Counted from the stretch's first letter, positions 41,332-50,101 are shown. The stretch: 50,868 nucleotides of DNA from Anaerolineae bacterium CG2_30_57_67 (GCA_001872455.1 MNXJ01000064.1:1-50868), one strand, 5' to 3'. Notes: generated from the letters alone by a model not told the origin. Translations and numbers: made by a program.

Positions 41332-41378
41332 GTATTTTGGGGTATGCGCGCATGTACGCGTGTTCTACCCCAAAATAC
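41332..41378. repeat. Strong inverted repeat downstream of the MFS gene
   Basis: A perfect 13-bp inverted repeat, GTATTTTGGGGTA at 41332-41344 and TACCCCAAAATAC at 41366-41378, with a 21-base loop rich in CG and GT steps. There is no T-run, so it is not a standard terminator. The surrounding 41202-41517 has no convincing gene; short open frames across it look accidental. Confidence 0.8.
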
Positions 41379-41517
41379 GGGGTTCCTACCACGGAGATTT
41401 CCAGAGAGCCTAGCTTGTGACTGATGTGCTACGTCGGTAAAACTGGTAAACTAGTACAAATGAAATTTTGAAAAGATGCCAAGTGATAATTTTGACTAAT
41501 AATTTAAGGAGTCTCTC

Positions 41518-41715
41518 ATGCAAATCAAATGCTCATCCTGCGCCATGCCCTTTGCCCTCAGCAAAGATGAAATTACCCAAATGGTTGAAACTTTCAAAGC
41601 CAACCCGACCGCCGTGCATTATGACGCGCAGTGTCCCAAGTGCCGCAAAATGACCAAAATCAGCAAAAAACAGTTTACGCTCAACCCAGTTTACAAAAAA
41701 ATGTTAGAGGGATAG
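41518..41715 (+). CDS. Small zinc-ribbon protein
   Basis: 65 residues: 'IKCSSCAMPFALSKDE' and 'YDAQCPKCRKMTKISKKQF' each contribute a CxxC knuckle, making a four-cysteine zinc ribbon with a helical spacer. AAGGAG precedes the ATG. The basic C-terminus could contact nucleic acid, but similar small ribbons are common and uncharacterised in Chloroflexota. It lies nine bases before the HAD gene and is probably co-transcribed with it. Confidence 0.85.
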   Translation: MQIKCSSCAMPFALSKDEITQMVETFKANPTAVHYDAQCPKCRKMTKISKKQFTLNPVYKKMLEG

Positions 41716-41723
41716 GACAATTT

Positions 41724-42317
41724 TTGATAAACGCAATTTATTTTGATTTGGGCGGCGTCATCGTCCGCACGGAAGACAAAACGCCGCGCGCCGCGCTGGG
41801 CGCGGAATTTGGCATGACGTATGATGAGATGGACGCTTTTGTCTTTCGCTGTCAGACGGCGAAACTGGCCTCCATCGGCCAAATCAGCGAGCAGGAACAC
41901 TGGCGCGAGGTTGCCCGGCGGCTGAATCTGCCGGAGGCCGAGGGGCCGCGCCTGTCGCAGGCTTTTTTCGCCGGTGACCGGGTGGACCGTGAATTGCTGG
42001 CCTTCATTCAGTCACTGCGCCCGGCGTTGAAGACGGGCGTCATCAGCAACGCCTGGGACGGTTTGCGCGCCTATATGCTGCGCGAAGGCTTTCTGACCCC
42101 GTTCGATGCAGTGATTATTTCGGCGGAGGTCGGCATTATTAAGCCCGACCCGCGCATTTATCAGCGCGCGTTGGAAAAATTGAATATTGATGCCGAAGAA
42201 GCCATTTTTGTGGATGATTTCCCTGAAAATATCGCCGCCGCCAATGCGCTGGGAATGCGCGGCGTGCATTTTCAATCTGCCGCGCAGGCGCTGAAAGAAA
42301 TTCAGCAAATTTTGTAA
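41724..42317 (+). CDS. HAD-superfamily hydrolase
   Basis: 197 residues from a TTG at 41724, the only start that gives a full motif I with little extra; GGATAGGA lies just upstream and overlaps the preceding stop. Motif I is 'IYFDLGGVIV', motif II 'GVISNAWDG', motif III the Lys in 'GIIKPDPRIYQRAL' and motif IV 'FVDDFPENI'. The second Asp of motif I is replaced by Gly, as in the YihX/epoxide-hydrolase-N-like group. It would be a small-molecule phosphatase or dehalogenase-like enzyme; substrate unknown. Confidence 0.88.
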   Translation: MINAIYFDLGGVIVRTEDKTPRAALGAEFGMTYDEMDAFVFRCQTAKLASIGQISEQEHWREVARRLNLPEAEGPRLSQAFFAGDRVDRELLAFIQSLRPALKTGVISNAWDGLRAYMLREGFLTPFDAVIISAEVGIIKPDPRIYQRALEKLNIDAEEAIFVDDFPENIAAANALGMRGVHFQSAAQALKEIQQIL

Positions 42318-42383
42318 CTGCTCAAGGCATATATTCTTCCGCCACCTTGCGGCGGGCAAAAAAGCCTTTCGGGCTATAAGACC

Positions 42384-42436
42384 AGTCGGCTTCAGCCGAC
42401 TTCCATGAACTGAGGCAGGGCTTCCAGCCCGCCGGT
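42384..42436. repeat. Dispersed palindromic repeat (copy 2)
   Basis: The core AGTCGGCTTCAGCCGACT at 42384-42401 is followed by 'TGAGGCAGGGCTTCCAGCCCGCC'. It matches the copy at 10805-10850. A short hairpin AGCC-TTTCG-GGCT lies just upstream at about 42363. The gap 42318-42564 holds no gene. Confidence 0.65.
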
Positions 42437-42536
42437 GCATGGATGCAAGGCCAGTGTCTGAGCAGTTACCAAATTTTGTCGGCATAACTGTCGCGCCACA
42501 GGTTGGCAGACTTTCGCCTCCGTCTGGCCTGCGTGC

Positions 42537-42542
42537 TATACT
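42537..42542 (+). promoter_or_regulatory. Possible -10 element before the LLM gene
   Basis: TATACT lies 22 bases before the ATG at 42565, after a non-coding gap. No good -35 element is found at 16-18 bases, so this is only suggestive. Confidence 0.3.
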
Positions 42543-42564
42543 CGTTACCAAAGGAGAATTTGCC

Positions 42565-43572
42565 ATGAAACTGGATGCCGCTCTTCCGCCCGCTTCACTT
42601 TCCCAGGTTCCCGCCATTGCCCGCGCCGCCGAATCCGTCGGTTTTGACGCGTTGTGGACCACCGAAACGCAGCATGACGCTTTTTTGCCGCACACGCTGA
42701 TTGCCGAACACACCACCCGCCTGCGTTCCGGCACCGGCATCGCCGTCTCGTTTGCGCGCTCGCCAACCAGCATCGCCTATCAGGCGCGCGACCTGGCCGA
42801 ACAATCCGGCGGACGCTTCATCCTCGGCATGGGGACGCAAGTCAAGGCGCACATTGAGCGCCGCTTTGGCCTGGAATGGCCCGCCTCGGTCACTGGCAAA
42901 CTACGCGAGCAGATTCAAGTCATCCGCGCCCTGTGGGATACCTGGCAGACCGGCGCGCCGCTCAACTTTCGCGGCGACTACTACAAAATTACGCTCATGT
43001 CGCCCTTTTTTAACCCCGGCCCGCTGCTGCCAGAAATTGGCGCGCTGCCGATTTACATCGCCGGGGTGGGCAGCGGCTTGGCCAAACTGGCCGGTGAATT
43101 GTGCGACGGTTTTCTGGTGCATCCTTTCCACACCCCGCGCTATTTGTCCGAGATTCTCCTGCCAGCCATCGCTCAGGGCCGCGAAAAAACTGGTCGTGCC
43201 GACGAAGTGACCATCTCTGCCACTGTTTTTGCCGCTTCCAGCCGCAAGGAACGCGAATTCTGCCGCCAGCAGGTTTCCTTTTACGCCTCCACGCCCTCCT
43301 ATCACGCCGTGATGGATTTGCACGGCTGGAGCGAAACCGCCGCCCAACTTTCGGCGCTGGCCGCGCGCGGACAGTGGAATGAGATGCCCGCCCTGATTAG
43401 CGAAGACATGATGGCCGAATTCGTTACCGAGGCCGCCGCGCCCGCCGCGCTGGCCGATGCCCTGCAAAAACGTTATACCGGCCTGGCCGGACGGCTGGCG
43501 CTTTACATTCCCTTTGTTCCCAGCGAAAAAGACGATTTTTGGCGCGAGCTGGCGGGAGCCTTTAACGCATGA
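42565..43572 (+). CDS. LLM-class F420-dependent oxidoreductase
   Basis: 335 residues from the ATG at 42565, preceded by AAGGAGA; in-frame codons further upstream fall in repeat-like sequence. A bacterial-luciferase-type TIM barrel with 'FDALWTTETQHDAFL', 'GTGIAVSFARSPTSIAYQARDLAEQSGGRFILGMGTQ' and 'IYIAGVGSGLAKLAGELCDGFLVHPF'. This pattern matches F420-dependent members (TIGR03617-like) rather than FMN luciferases. The reduced or oxidised substrate is unknown. Its stop overlaps the next gene by four bases (ATGA). Confidence 0.9.
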   Translation: MKLDAALPPASLSQVPAIARAAESVGFDALWTTETQHDAFLPHTLIAEHTTRLRSGTGIAVSFARSPTSIAYQARDLAEQSGGRFILGMGTQVKAHIERRFGLEWPASVTGKLREQIQVIRALWDTWQTGAPLNFRGDYYKITLMSPFFNPGPLLPEIGALPIYIAGVGSGLAKLAGELCDGFLVHPFHTPRYLSEILLPAIAQGREKTGRADEVTISATVFAASSRKEREFCRQQVSFYASTPSYHAVMDLHGWSETAAQLSALAARGQWNEMPALISEDMMAEFVTEAAAPAALADALQKRYTGLAGRLALYIPFVPSEKDDFWRELAGAFNA

Positions 43573-44501
43573 ATTTTTTCATCAGCGGCGCGGCGGGCTT
43601 CCTCGGCGCTGGCCTGGCGAATCATCTGGCACGCGAAGGCCACGATGTGCGCGGGCTGGATGACCTGTCCACCGGCGACCCGCAGTCGCTTGCGCCCGAC
43701 GTGCATTTTACGCGCGGCGACGTCAACGACCGCCCCAAGCTGTGGACTCTGCTGCAAGAAGTGGACTGCGTTTACCATTTGGCGGCGCGCGTCTCCGTGC
43801 CCGAATCGCTGCTTTACCCGCGCGAGTACAACGCCGTCAACGTTGGCGGAACCGTCAGCCTGATGGAGGCCATGCGCGATGTCGGCGTGCGCCGCGTGGT
43901 GCTGGTCTCCTCCGGCGCCATCTACGGCGACCAGGGCGAACAGCCCCTGCGCGAGACGATGACGCCCAACCCGCGCTCGCCCTACGCCGTCTCCAAACTG
44001 GCCGCCGAATTTTACGTCAAAACCATCGGCGCTTTGTGGGGCATCGAAACCGTCAGCCTGCGCGTTTTCAACGCCTACGGGCCCGGTCAACATTTGCCGC
44101 CTTCGCATCCGCCGGTTGTGCCCTATTTTTTGCGGCAAGCCCTGCGCGGCGGCTCGCTGGTGGTGCATGGCGACGGCGCGCAAACCCGCGACTACGTTTA
44201 TGTGGACGATGTCATCTCCGCGCTGGTGGCCGCCGCCACCGCCCCCAACCTGAACGGCCTGGTCATCAACGTCGGCAGCGGGCGCGAAACATCGGTGCGC
44301 GAACTGGCCGAAGCGGCGCTCAGCGCCACCGGCAGCCGCGCCGAGGCGCTTTACAGCCCCAAAGTCAGCGGCGGAGTCAGCCGCATGCGCGCCGACATCA
44401 GCCTGGCGGCGCAAAAACTGGGCTACAAACCCTCCATTTCGCTCGAGGACGGCCTGCGTTTGACCCTGCAGCGTGACGCGCGCCTCAAAGGAATCTCATG
44501 A
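43569..44501 (+). CDS. NAD-dependent epimerase/dehydratase
   Basis: 310 residues, an extended SDR. Cofactor motif 'FISGAAGFLGAGLANHL', then 'GLDDLSTGD', 'VYHLAARVSVP', catalytic Ser in 'LVSSGAIYG' and 'SPYAVSKLAAEFYV' (YxxxK), plus 'VFNAYGPGQ' and 'YVDDVISAL'. This closely resembles UDP-glucose 4-epimerase-type sugar nucleotide enzymes. Both the start and stop overlap neighbours by four bases, so it is translated with the LLM and ketopantoate-reductase-like genes. Confidence 0.92.
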   Translation: MNFFISGAAGFLGAGLANHLAREGHDVRGLDDLSTGDPQSLAPDVHFTRGDVNDRPKLWTLLQEVDCVYHLAARVSVPESLLYPREYNAVNVGGTVSLMEAMRDVGVRRVVLVSSGAIYGDQGEQPLRETMTPNPRSPYAVSKLAAEFYVKTIGALWGIETVSLRVFNAYGPGQHLPPSHPPVVPYFLRQALRGGSLVVHGDGAQTRDYVYVDDVISALVAAATAPNLNGLVINVGSGRETSVRELAEAALSATGSRAEALYSPKVSGGVSRMRADISLAAQKLGYKPSISLEDGLRLTLQRDARLKGIS

Positions 44502-45562
44502 ACATTGTCTGCATTGGCGCGGGCGCAATTGGCACCTACATCGGCGGTTCGCTCGCCCTGGCCGGCAACGCCGTCACGTTTGTGGAACAAGCTGCGCTGG
44601 TGGATTTGCTCACCGCGCGCGGGCTGACTCTCGACCTGGGCAAAGTGCCCGCCGCGCGGCAGATGCGCGCCACGCTCAAACCGCCCGCCGTCACCTTCAG
44701 CGCCTCGCTGGCCGAGGCGCTGGCAACCCGCCCCGACGTGATTCTGTTTGCCCTGAAATCCTTCGACACGCAAAGCGCACTCGACGCGCTCGCCCCGCAC
44801 TACCACGCCCGCTTCACCTCGGCCGATGCGCCGCCCGTGCTCTGCCTGCAAAATGGCGTGGAAAATGAAGCCTTTCTGGCCGCCGCCCTTGGTGCCGAAA
44901 ATGTGATCGCCGCCACCGTCACCTCGGCGGTTGGCCGTCTTCCCGGCGGAGAAATCGTGCTGGAAAAACTACGCGGTGTCGGCGTGGCGGACGGGCATCC
45001 GCTGGCCGCGCAAATTGTCCGCGCCCTGAGCGATGCCCTGCTCAACGGGCGACTCTTTCCACGCGCCGCCGACATGAAATGGTCCAAACTGCTGACCAAT
45101 TTGCTCGCCAACCCGGCTTCCGCCATTCTCAACATGACCGCCGCCGAAATCTACGCCCACCCCGGCCTGTACCGCCTGGAAATTGCCCAACTGCGCGAAT
45201 GCCTGGCCGTGATGCGCGCCCAAAACATCGGCGTGGTGGATTTGCCCGGCACGCCCGTGCGCGCCCTGGCGCTGGCCGCCAAACTGCCGCCCTGGCTTTC
45301 CAAACCCCTGCTCGGCAAAGCTGCCGGAAGCGGGCGCGGCGCGAAAATGCCCTCCTTTCACATTGACCTGTACGCCGGGCGCAAGCAAAGCGAAGTGATT
45401 TACCTGCATGGCGCAGTGGCTCGCTTTGGAAAAAAGCTGGGCCTGTCCACTCCCGTCAATCAATTTCTCACCGACACCCTGCTGGCGCTGACCGAAGGCC
45501 GCCTGCCGCTGGAAACCTACGCCCATCAGCCGAAAAAATTCCTTGCCCATGCCAACGATTGA
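44498..45562 (+). CDS. Ketopantoate reductase family protein (PanE/ApbA)
   Basis: 354 residues. N-terminal Rossmann 'CIGAGAIGTYIGGSLALAG', the 'FALKSFDTQSAL' Lys segment, 'LCLQNGVENE' and the C-terminal helical domain with catalytic Lys in 'MKWSKLLTNLLANPASAILN' are all present. The family reduces 2-dehydropantoate for pantothenate synthesis, but paralogues act on other 2-oxoacids, and the protein is about 50 residues longer than typical PanE. No panB or panC is near, so I leave the symbol blank. ATGA overlap at the start and a 14-base overlap with the next gene. Confidence 0.88.
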   Translation: MNIVCIGAGAIGTYIGGSLALAGNAVTFVEQAALVDLLTARGLTLDLGKVPAARQMRATLKPPAVTFSASLAEALATRPDVILFALKSFDTQSALDALAPHYHARFTSADAPPVLCLQNGVENEAFLAAALGAENVIAATVTSAVGRLPGGEIVLEKLRGVGVADGHPLAAQIVRALSDALLNGRLFPRAADMKWSKLLTNLLANPASAILNMTAAEIYAHPGLYRLEIAQLRECLAVMRAQNIGVVDLPGTPVRALALAAKLPPWLSKPLLGKAAGSGRGAKMPSFHIDLYAGRKQSEVIYLHGAVARFGKKLGLSTPVNQFLTDTLLALTEGRLPLETYAHQPKKFLAHAND

Positions 45563-47240
45563 ATTTACCGTACCCACTGATTTTGTCCAGGTTCACCTGC
45601 CGGATGGCCGCACGCTGCAGGGGCCGCGCGGCGTCCGCGCTGAAGAATTTATCCGCCAGATTGAGTCGCCCGCGCCGATTGTCGGCGTCATCCTCAACGG
45701 TGAACTGCACGAACTGACCTACGCCATCGAAAACGAGGCGCGGCTGATACCGGTGACCATGGCCGACTCGGATGGCGCGCGCATTTACCGGCGCTCGCTC
45801 ACTTTTTTGCTGGAGGCGGCGTTTGGCGCACTTTTTCCCATTCATACGCTGACGATTGATCACTCGGTTGCTTCGGGCGGCTACTACTGTCAGGTGGGCG
45901 GCGCGCCGCTGGCGTCTGCCGACCTGGAAAAACTGGCCGCCGAGATGGCCCGTCTGGTGGCGCTCAACCTGCCGTTTGAGCGGCGCGAAATTCCCCTGGC
46001 CGAGGCCATCGCCTATTTCGAGCGCGCAGGCGTCAGCGACAAGGCGCGCCTGCTGCGCTATCGCCGAAAATCGTACGTGACCCTCTATCAGTTGAGCCAA
46101 CACCTCGACTATCACCACGGTTACATGGTGCCCGCCACCGGCTATCTGCGCTGGTTCGGCGTCACTCCCGCCAACGGTGGATTTATTTTGCGCTACCCGC
46201 GCCGCCACAGCCCGACCGAAATCAAGCCAATTGAAGATTTTCCCAAACTGCTTTCGGCGTTTCGCTTGTACGGCGGCTGGCTGGAAAAATTGGGCATTGC
46301 CTCGGTTGGCGCGCTGAATGACGCCGTCGCCGCCGGGCGCGCGCGTGAAATCATTCTCGTTTCCGAGGCGCTGCACGAGCAGCACATCGCCGCCATTGCC
46401 CGTCAGATTGCCGAGCGCGGCGAAACGCGGCTGGTGCTGATTTCCGGGCCGTCTTCCTCGGGCAAGACCACCTTTTCGCGGCGGCTGGCGGTGCAACTGC
46501 TGGCGCTTGGCATTTCGCCCTACGCGCTCGAACTGGATAATTATTTTCTGGACCGCGACGCCACCCCCAAAGATGAAAACGGTGAATTTGACTTTGAAAC
46601 GATTGATGCGCTCGACCTGCCCAAACTGGGCGCTGACCTGCAAAAGTTGGTGCGCGGCGAGGAAGTGCAGCTGCCGCGCTACAACTTCAAAGCCGGGAAG
46701 CAGGAAGCGGGCGACGTGACGCGACTGCGCCCGGGACAACTCATTCTGCTGGAGGGGATTCACGGCCTCAACCCGCGCCTGATTCCCGCGGCGCTGGCCG
46801 GTCAATCCTTCAAAATTTACGCCTCCGCGCTGACGCAGCTCAACCTCGACCGGCACAACCGCGTCTCGACCACCGACACCCGTCTGATTCGGCGCACGGT
46901 GCGCGACGCGCGTGAGCGCGGTTACAGCGCCACCCAAACCATCGCCCGCTGGGAATCGGTGCGGCGCGGCGAAAAACGTCATATTTTCCCCTATCAGGAA
47001 AATGCAGATGTCATGTTCAACTCGGCGCTGGTCTATGAATTGGGCGTGCTGCGCGTCCTGGCTGAACCGCTTTTGCGCCAGGTGACGCACAACACGCCCG
47101 AATTTATCGAAGCCAAGCGATTGCTGGCATTTTTGGAATGGTTTTCCCCGCTGGACGCCGATTTGATTCCCGACAATTCCATTTTGCGCGAATTTGTCGG
47201 CGGCTCTATTTTGAAGGAATTTAAAGTGTGGGGAGCGTAA
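45549..47240 (+). CDS. TGS-domain uridine kinase-like protein
   Basis: 563 residues from the ATG at 45549; a TTG two codons upstream is possible. An N-terminal TGS domain (about 1-65, 'VHLPDGRTLQGPRG') and a threonyl-tRNA-synthetase-like second additional domain (about 70-230) precede a P-loop kinase: 'LVLISGPSSSGKTTFSRRL' (near 296), 'ALELDNYFLDRD', 'LILLEGIHGLNP' and 'DTRLIRRTVRDARERG'. The kinase half is of the phosphoribulokinase/uridine kinase family. This ThrRS-like N-terminus joined to a nucleoside kinase is a known but poorly characterised architecture. Its 3' end overlaps the convergent miaB gene by 20 bases. Confidence 0.9.
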   Translation: MPTIEFTVPTDFVQVHLPDGRTLQGPRGVRAEEFIRQIESPAPIVGVILNGELHELTYAIENEARLIPVTMADSDGARIYRRSLTFLLEAAFGALFPIHTLTIDHSVASGGYYCQVGGAPLASADLEKLAAEMARLVALNLPFERREIPLAEAIAYFERAGVSDKARLLRYRRKSYVTLYQLSQHLDYHHGYMVPATGYLRWFGVTPANGGFILRYPRRHSPTEIKPIEDFPKLLSAFRLYGGWLEKLGIASVGALNDAVAAGRAREIILVSEALHEQHIAAIARQIAERGETRLVLISGPSSSGKTTFSRRLAVQLLALGISPYALELDNYFLDRDATPKDENGEFDFETIDALDLPKLGADLQKLVRGEEVQLPRYNFKAGKQEAGDVTRLRPGQLILLEGIHGLNPRLIPAALAGQSFKIYASALTQLNLDRHNRVSTTDTRLIRRTVRDARERGYSATQTIARWESVRRGEKRHIFPYQENADVMFNSALVYELGVLRVLAEPLLRQVTHNTPEFIEAKRLLAFLEWFSPLDADLIPDNSILREFVGGSILKEFKVWGA

Positions 47241-48558
47241 CGGCCTGCAATAAATTCGCCTGCATCGACCACGGCCCCGTCCAGGTGACGCTGACCGGCA
47301 GCATTTTTCCGCGCAGGTCGGACTCGCTTTCCACGAAAACCAGTTTATTGGTCGGCGTGCGCCCTTTCCAGCGGTTTTTGACTTTCTCCTCGAATAACAC
47401 TTCCACCGTCTCGCCGAGATAGCGGGCGTTGATTTCGGCGACAATCTGTTCCTGTAATTCTTCCAGCAGGCGGAAGCGGCGCATTTTCTCTTCGGCGGAA
47501 ACGTCATCCGGCATGCGCCGCGCCGAAACCGTGCCTTCGCGCGGCGAGTAGCGCGCCAGGTGCGCCACATCCAGCCGCAAATCGGCCAGGGTCTGGTAGG
47601 TTTGGTTGAATTGTTCTTCTGTTTCGCCGGGGAAGCCGACGATGATGTCGGTGGCAATCGAGCAGCCGGGGATTTTGGCGCGGATTTTTTCCACCAGCCG
47701 GTAGTAATCTTCGCGCGTGTAGCCGCGGCGCATATTTTCCAGCACGGTATCATCCCCGGCCTGAATCGGAACTTCGATGTGCGGCATCACTTTCGGCAGC
47801 GCGGCGACGGCTTCCATCAAATCTTCACCAAAATAATTGGGGTGCGAGGTCAGAAAGCGAATGCGTTCCAGCCCGTCCACGTCATTCAAAATTCGCAGCA
47901 GCCCGGCCAGGTTGGGGCCGTCGGGAATATCCGTGCCGTAGCGGTCTACAATTTGGCCGAGCAGGGTGATTTCTTTGACGCCCTGCGCCGCCAGTGAGCG
48001 CGCTTCGGCCACGATGTCGCCGACGGGGCGCGAGCGTTCGATGCCGCGCCGGTAGGGGATGATGCAGTAGGTGCAGGCGTGCGAACAGCCGTAAACGACC
48101 GGAATGTGCGCCATGACCAATTTGCCGCGCTCGGCCACAGGTAGAATCAACTCATCGTCCATCGCCAAAAAGCGGCGGGTGGTTTCGGCGTCTTCCAGCG
48201 AGCGCACTTCGCCCTGGGTCAGGTACGCAATCAACGGGCCGGGGTCGGAGGGCGGGGAGAAAACATCCACAAAGGGAAAGCGCTTTTTGAGTTTTTCCGC
48301 GCCGCGCACGCCGACCATGCAGCCCATCAGGTTGATGACCAGGTTGGGATTTTTCTTCTTCAGCGGCTGAAACGAGGTCAGCCGACCGGCGGCTTTATCT
48401 TCTGCCGATTGGCGCACCACGCAGGTATTCATCACAATTACATCGGCTTCTTCCGCCGCGTCCGTTTGCTGATAGCCCAAATGCTCCAGCGCCGACCCCA
48501 CGCGCTGCGAGTCGGCGACGTTCATTTGACAACCTTCCGTCCAAACGTGATATTTCAT
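47221..48558 (-). CDS. miaB: tRNA 2-methylthio-N6-isopentenyladenosine synthase MiaB
   Basis: 445 residues. The N-terminal cluster cysteines are in 'WTEGCQMNVADSQ', 'MNTCVVRQSA' and 'GCMVGVRG'. The radical-SAM motif is 'YGCSHACTYCIIPYRRG' (CxxxCxxC). A C-terminal TRAM domain contains 'LGETVEVLFEEKVKNRWKGRT' and 'LVFVE'. It methylthiolates i6A37 of tRNAs reading codons that start with U. The ATG follows AAGGAG, and TATAAT lies about 30 bases upstream. Convergent with the kinase gene, overlapping by 20 bases, with no terminator between. Confidence 0.95.
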   Translation of the reverse strand: MKYHVWTEGCQMNVADSQRVGSALEHLGYQQTDAAEEADVIVMNTCVVRQSAEDKAAGRLTSFQPLKKKNPNLVINLMGCMVGVRGAEKLKKRFPFVDVFSPPSDPGPLIAYLTQGEVRSLEDAETTRRFLAMDDELILPVAERGKLVMAHIPVVYGCSHACTYCIIPYRRGIERSRPVGDIVAEARSLAAQGVKEITLLGQIVDRYGTDIPDGPNLAGLLRILNDVDGLERIRFLTSHPNYFGEDLMEAVAALPKVMPHIEVPIQAGDDTVLENMRRGYTREDYYRLVEKIRAKIPGCSIATDIIVGFPGETEEQFNQTYQTLADLRLDVAHLARYSPREGTVSARRMPDDVSAEEKMRRFRLLEELQEQIVAEINARYLGETVEVLFEEKVKNRWKGRTPTNKLVFVESESDLRGKMLPVSVTWTGPWSMQANLLQAVTLPTL

Positions 48559-48587
48559 CTCGCTCCTTTACAATCAATCAGGTTCGC

Positions 48588-48593
48588 ATTATA
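48588..48593 (-). promoter_or_regulatory. -10 element of miaB
   Basis: On the minus strand a perfect TATAAT occurs 29 bases before the miaB start. No good -35 is seen at 17 bases. The leader would be about 20-25 bases and includes the AAGGAG site. Confidence 0.45.
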
Positions 48594-48622
48594 CCAACCC
48601 GGCGCGTGGGCGGAGTGCAAAA

Positions 48623-48658
48623 TCTCCCGATTCCGCTCGAAAGTCGGGAGACTTTCGA
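48623..48658. repeat. Two mutually exclusive hairpins in the miaB/hypothetical gap
   Basis: TCTCCCGA (48623-48630) pairs with TCGGGAGA (48644-48651). The overlapping TCGAAAGTC (48637-48645) pairs with GACTTTCGA (48650-48658). Both are perfect, and they share bases, so only one can form at a time. They lie upstream of the gene at 48730. Confidence 0.7.
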
Positions 48659-48729
48659 CTCCATTTCCGCCTGGTTCAATCACATTCTGTGACGCGCGGG
48701 TAAAATTCCATGCAAAAAAGGAAATAAAA

Positions 48730-49284
48730 ATGGGCAACAAACTTGTTCCAAAAATTATCCTCGAAGGCACACGCCTGACCTTCAAAACCGACATCGCCTT
48801 TGCGCTCAACGAGCATCCGCGCATGGTTGGCCCACGCAAGTACCGTTACCACTCGCCGCTGATTTCAGGCGAGTGGTGCGCCTTCACCAACTTTCCCTGG
48901 GGGCGCGGGCTGATTAACTTTGAGCCGCAGGAGGAAACCCAGGCGATGGAAACCTATCACACCTGGGCGCGGCTGTTTGAGCTACAGCGCTATTATTCCT
49001 GGATTGTGGACCGCTTCCATATTTCCACCCGCGCCTACCAGTGGATGACGTATCAGCGCGATTATGATTTTCGCTGGCTGGAACAGCGCCTCAAAGTCTC
49101 GGGCAACCCCTCCCAGTACGCTGATTTATCCCGTTTCGAAGTCGAGCAAACGTTGATGCGCCGCCTCGTCGCTGAATCGCTTTTGCCGCGCCTCGAGGTG
49201 GACATCTCCGACAACGACATCCCGCGCGCCGTCGAGCAAATCGCCGACTGGATGGAGAAAACCGGCGGGCTGTACCTCGATTAA
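48730..49284 (+). CDS. Hypothetical protein, tryptophan- and tyrosine-rich
   Basis: 184 residues; I do not recognise the family. The ATG at 48730 follows AAAGGAAA, and a TAAAAT lies 24 bases upstream. There is no signal peptide or membrane segment. The N-terminal half is beta-rich ('KIILEGTRLTFKTDIAFALNE'), followed by an aromatic middle ('YHTWARLFELQRYYSWIVD') and a helical C-terminus. It has good codon usage and its own leader, so it is very likely a real gene. The divergent gap to miaB holds two alternative hairpins. Confidence 0.8.
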   Translation: MGNKLVPKIILEGTRLTFKTDIAFALNEHPRMVGPRKYRYHSPLISGEWCAFTNFPWGRGLINFEPQEETQAMETYHTWARLFELQRYYSWIVDRFHISTRAYQWMTYQRDYDFRWLEQRLKVSGNPSQYADLSRFEVEQTLMRRLVAESLLPRLEVDISDNDIPRAVEQIADWMEKTGGLYLD

Positions 49285-49314
49285 TCGGTAAAATTACCAG
49301 TTCGGATTTCACGC

Positions 49315-49320
49315 TATAAT
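49315..49320 (+). promoter_or_regulatory. -10 element of the FAH-family gene
   Basis: A perfect TATAAT lies 20 bases before the ATG at 49341, with CGGAG between them. The region 17 bases upstream (about 49292-49297) is a poor -35. A small palindrome GGTAAAATTACC lies at 49287-49298. Confidence 0.45.
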
Positions 49321-49340
49321 CACCCACACGGAGAAACCCC

Positions 49341-50099
49341 ATGAAAATTATTCGCTACCAAACCCAAAATGAACCCCCGCATTCCGGCTGGATTTTGGAT
49401 GACCTGGTTGGAGAGATTGATGGCGACCTGTTTGGCGAATATCGCCGCTTGAAGGCCGAAACTCCATTCGACACGGTCAAGCTCTTCGCCCCGGTGCAAC
49501 CGACCAAAATTATCTGCGTGGGACGGAATTATGCCGAACACGCCAAAGAATTGGGCAACGATGTGCCCAAAGTACCACTAATTTTTTTCAAGCCGCCATC
49601 GGCAATCATCAACCCCGGCGATAGCATCGTCCTGCCGCCGCAATCACAGCAGGTGGAGCATGAAGCCGAGCTGGTGGTCGTCATCGGCAAACGCGGACGC
49701 AATATCACCACCGAACAGGCGCGCGACTACATTCTCGGTTACACCATCGGCAACGACGTGACCGCCCGCGACTTACAAAAAAGCGACGGCCAATGGACGC
49801 GCGCCAAAGGCTTTGATACTTTCTGCCCGTTTGGCCCCTGGATTGACACCGATTTCGACGTTTCTGACGCGCTCATCACTTGCCGCGTTAGCGGTCAGCC
49901 GCGCCAAATGGCCTCGACTCGTGACATGATTTTCAACGTTGGCACGCTCGTCGCCTACATTTCTTCGGTGATGACGCTGGAGCCGGGCGATATCATCTTC
50001 ACCGGCACGCCCGCCGGGGTTGGCGCGTTGGCGGCTGGCGATGAAGTTGTGGTCGAAATCGAAGGCCTGGGCCGGTTGAGTAACCCGGTGAGAAAATAA
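49341..50099 (+). CDS. Fumarylacetoacetate hydrolase family protein
   Basis: 252 residues, the usual length. '[18 protein letters not shown]' precedes the barrel; metal ligands are the Glu residues of '[18 protein letters not shown]' and the Asp of '[10 protein letters not shown]'. '[14 protein letters not shown]' and '[14 protein letters not shown]' follow. Members are acylpyruvases, 2-hydroxyhepta-2,4-diene-1,7-dioate isomerases or oxaloacetate decarboxylases; which one cannot be told. The start follows CGGAG and a TATAAT. No aromatic-degradation genes are near. Confidence 0.92.
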   Translation: MKIIRYQTQNEPPHSGWILDDLVGEIDGDLFGEYRRLKAETPFDTVKLFAPVQPTKIICVGRNYAEHAKELGNDVPKVPLIFFKPPSAIINPGDSIVLPPQSQQVEHEAELVVVIGKRGRNITTEQARDYILGYTIGNDVTARDLQKSDGQWTRAKGFDTFCPFGPWIDTDFDVSDALITCRVSGQPRQMASTRDMIFNVGTLVAYISSVMTLEPGDIIFTGTPAGVGALAAGDEVVVEIEGLGRLSNPVRK

Positions 50100-50101
50100 A
50101 A

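Noticed and set aside
45468-47753. Open frame of 761 codons on the minus strand running across the kinase and miaB ends
   Set aside because: It is antisense to the well-supported kinase and out of frame with miaB; no domain is recognisable.
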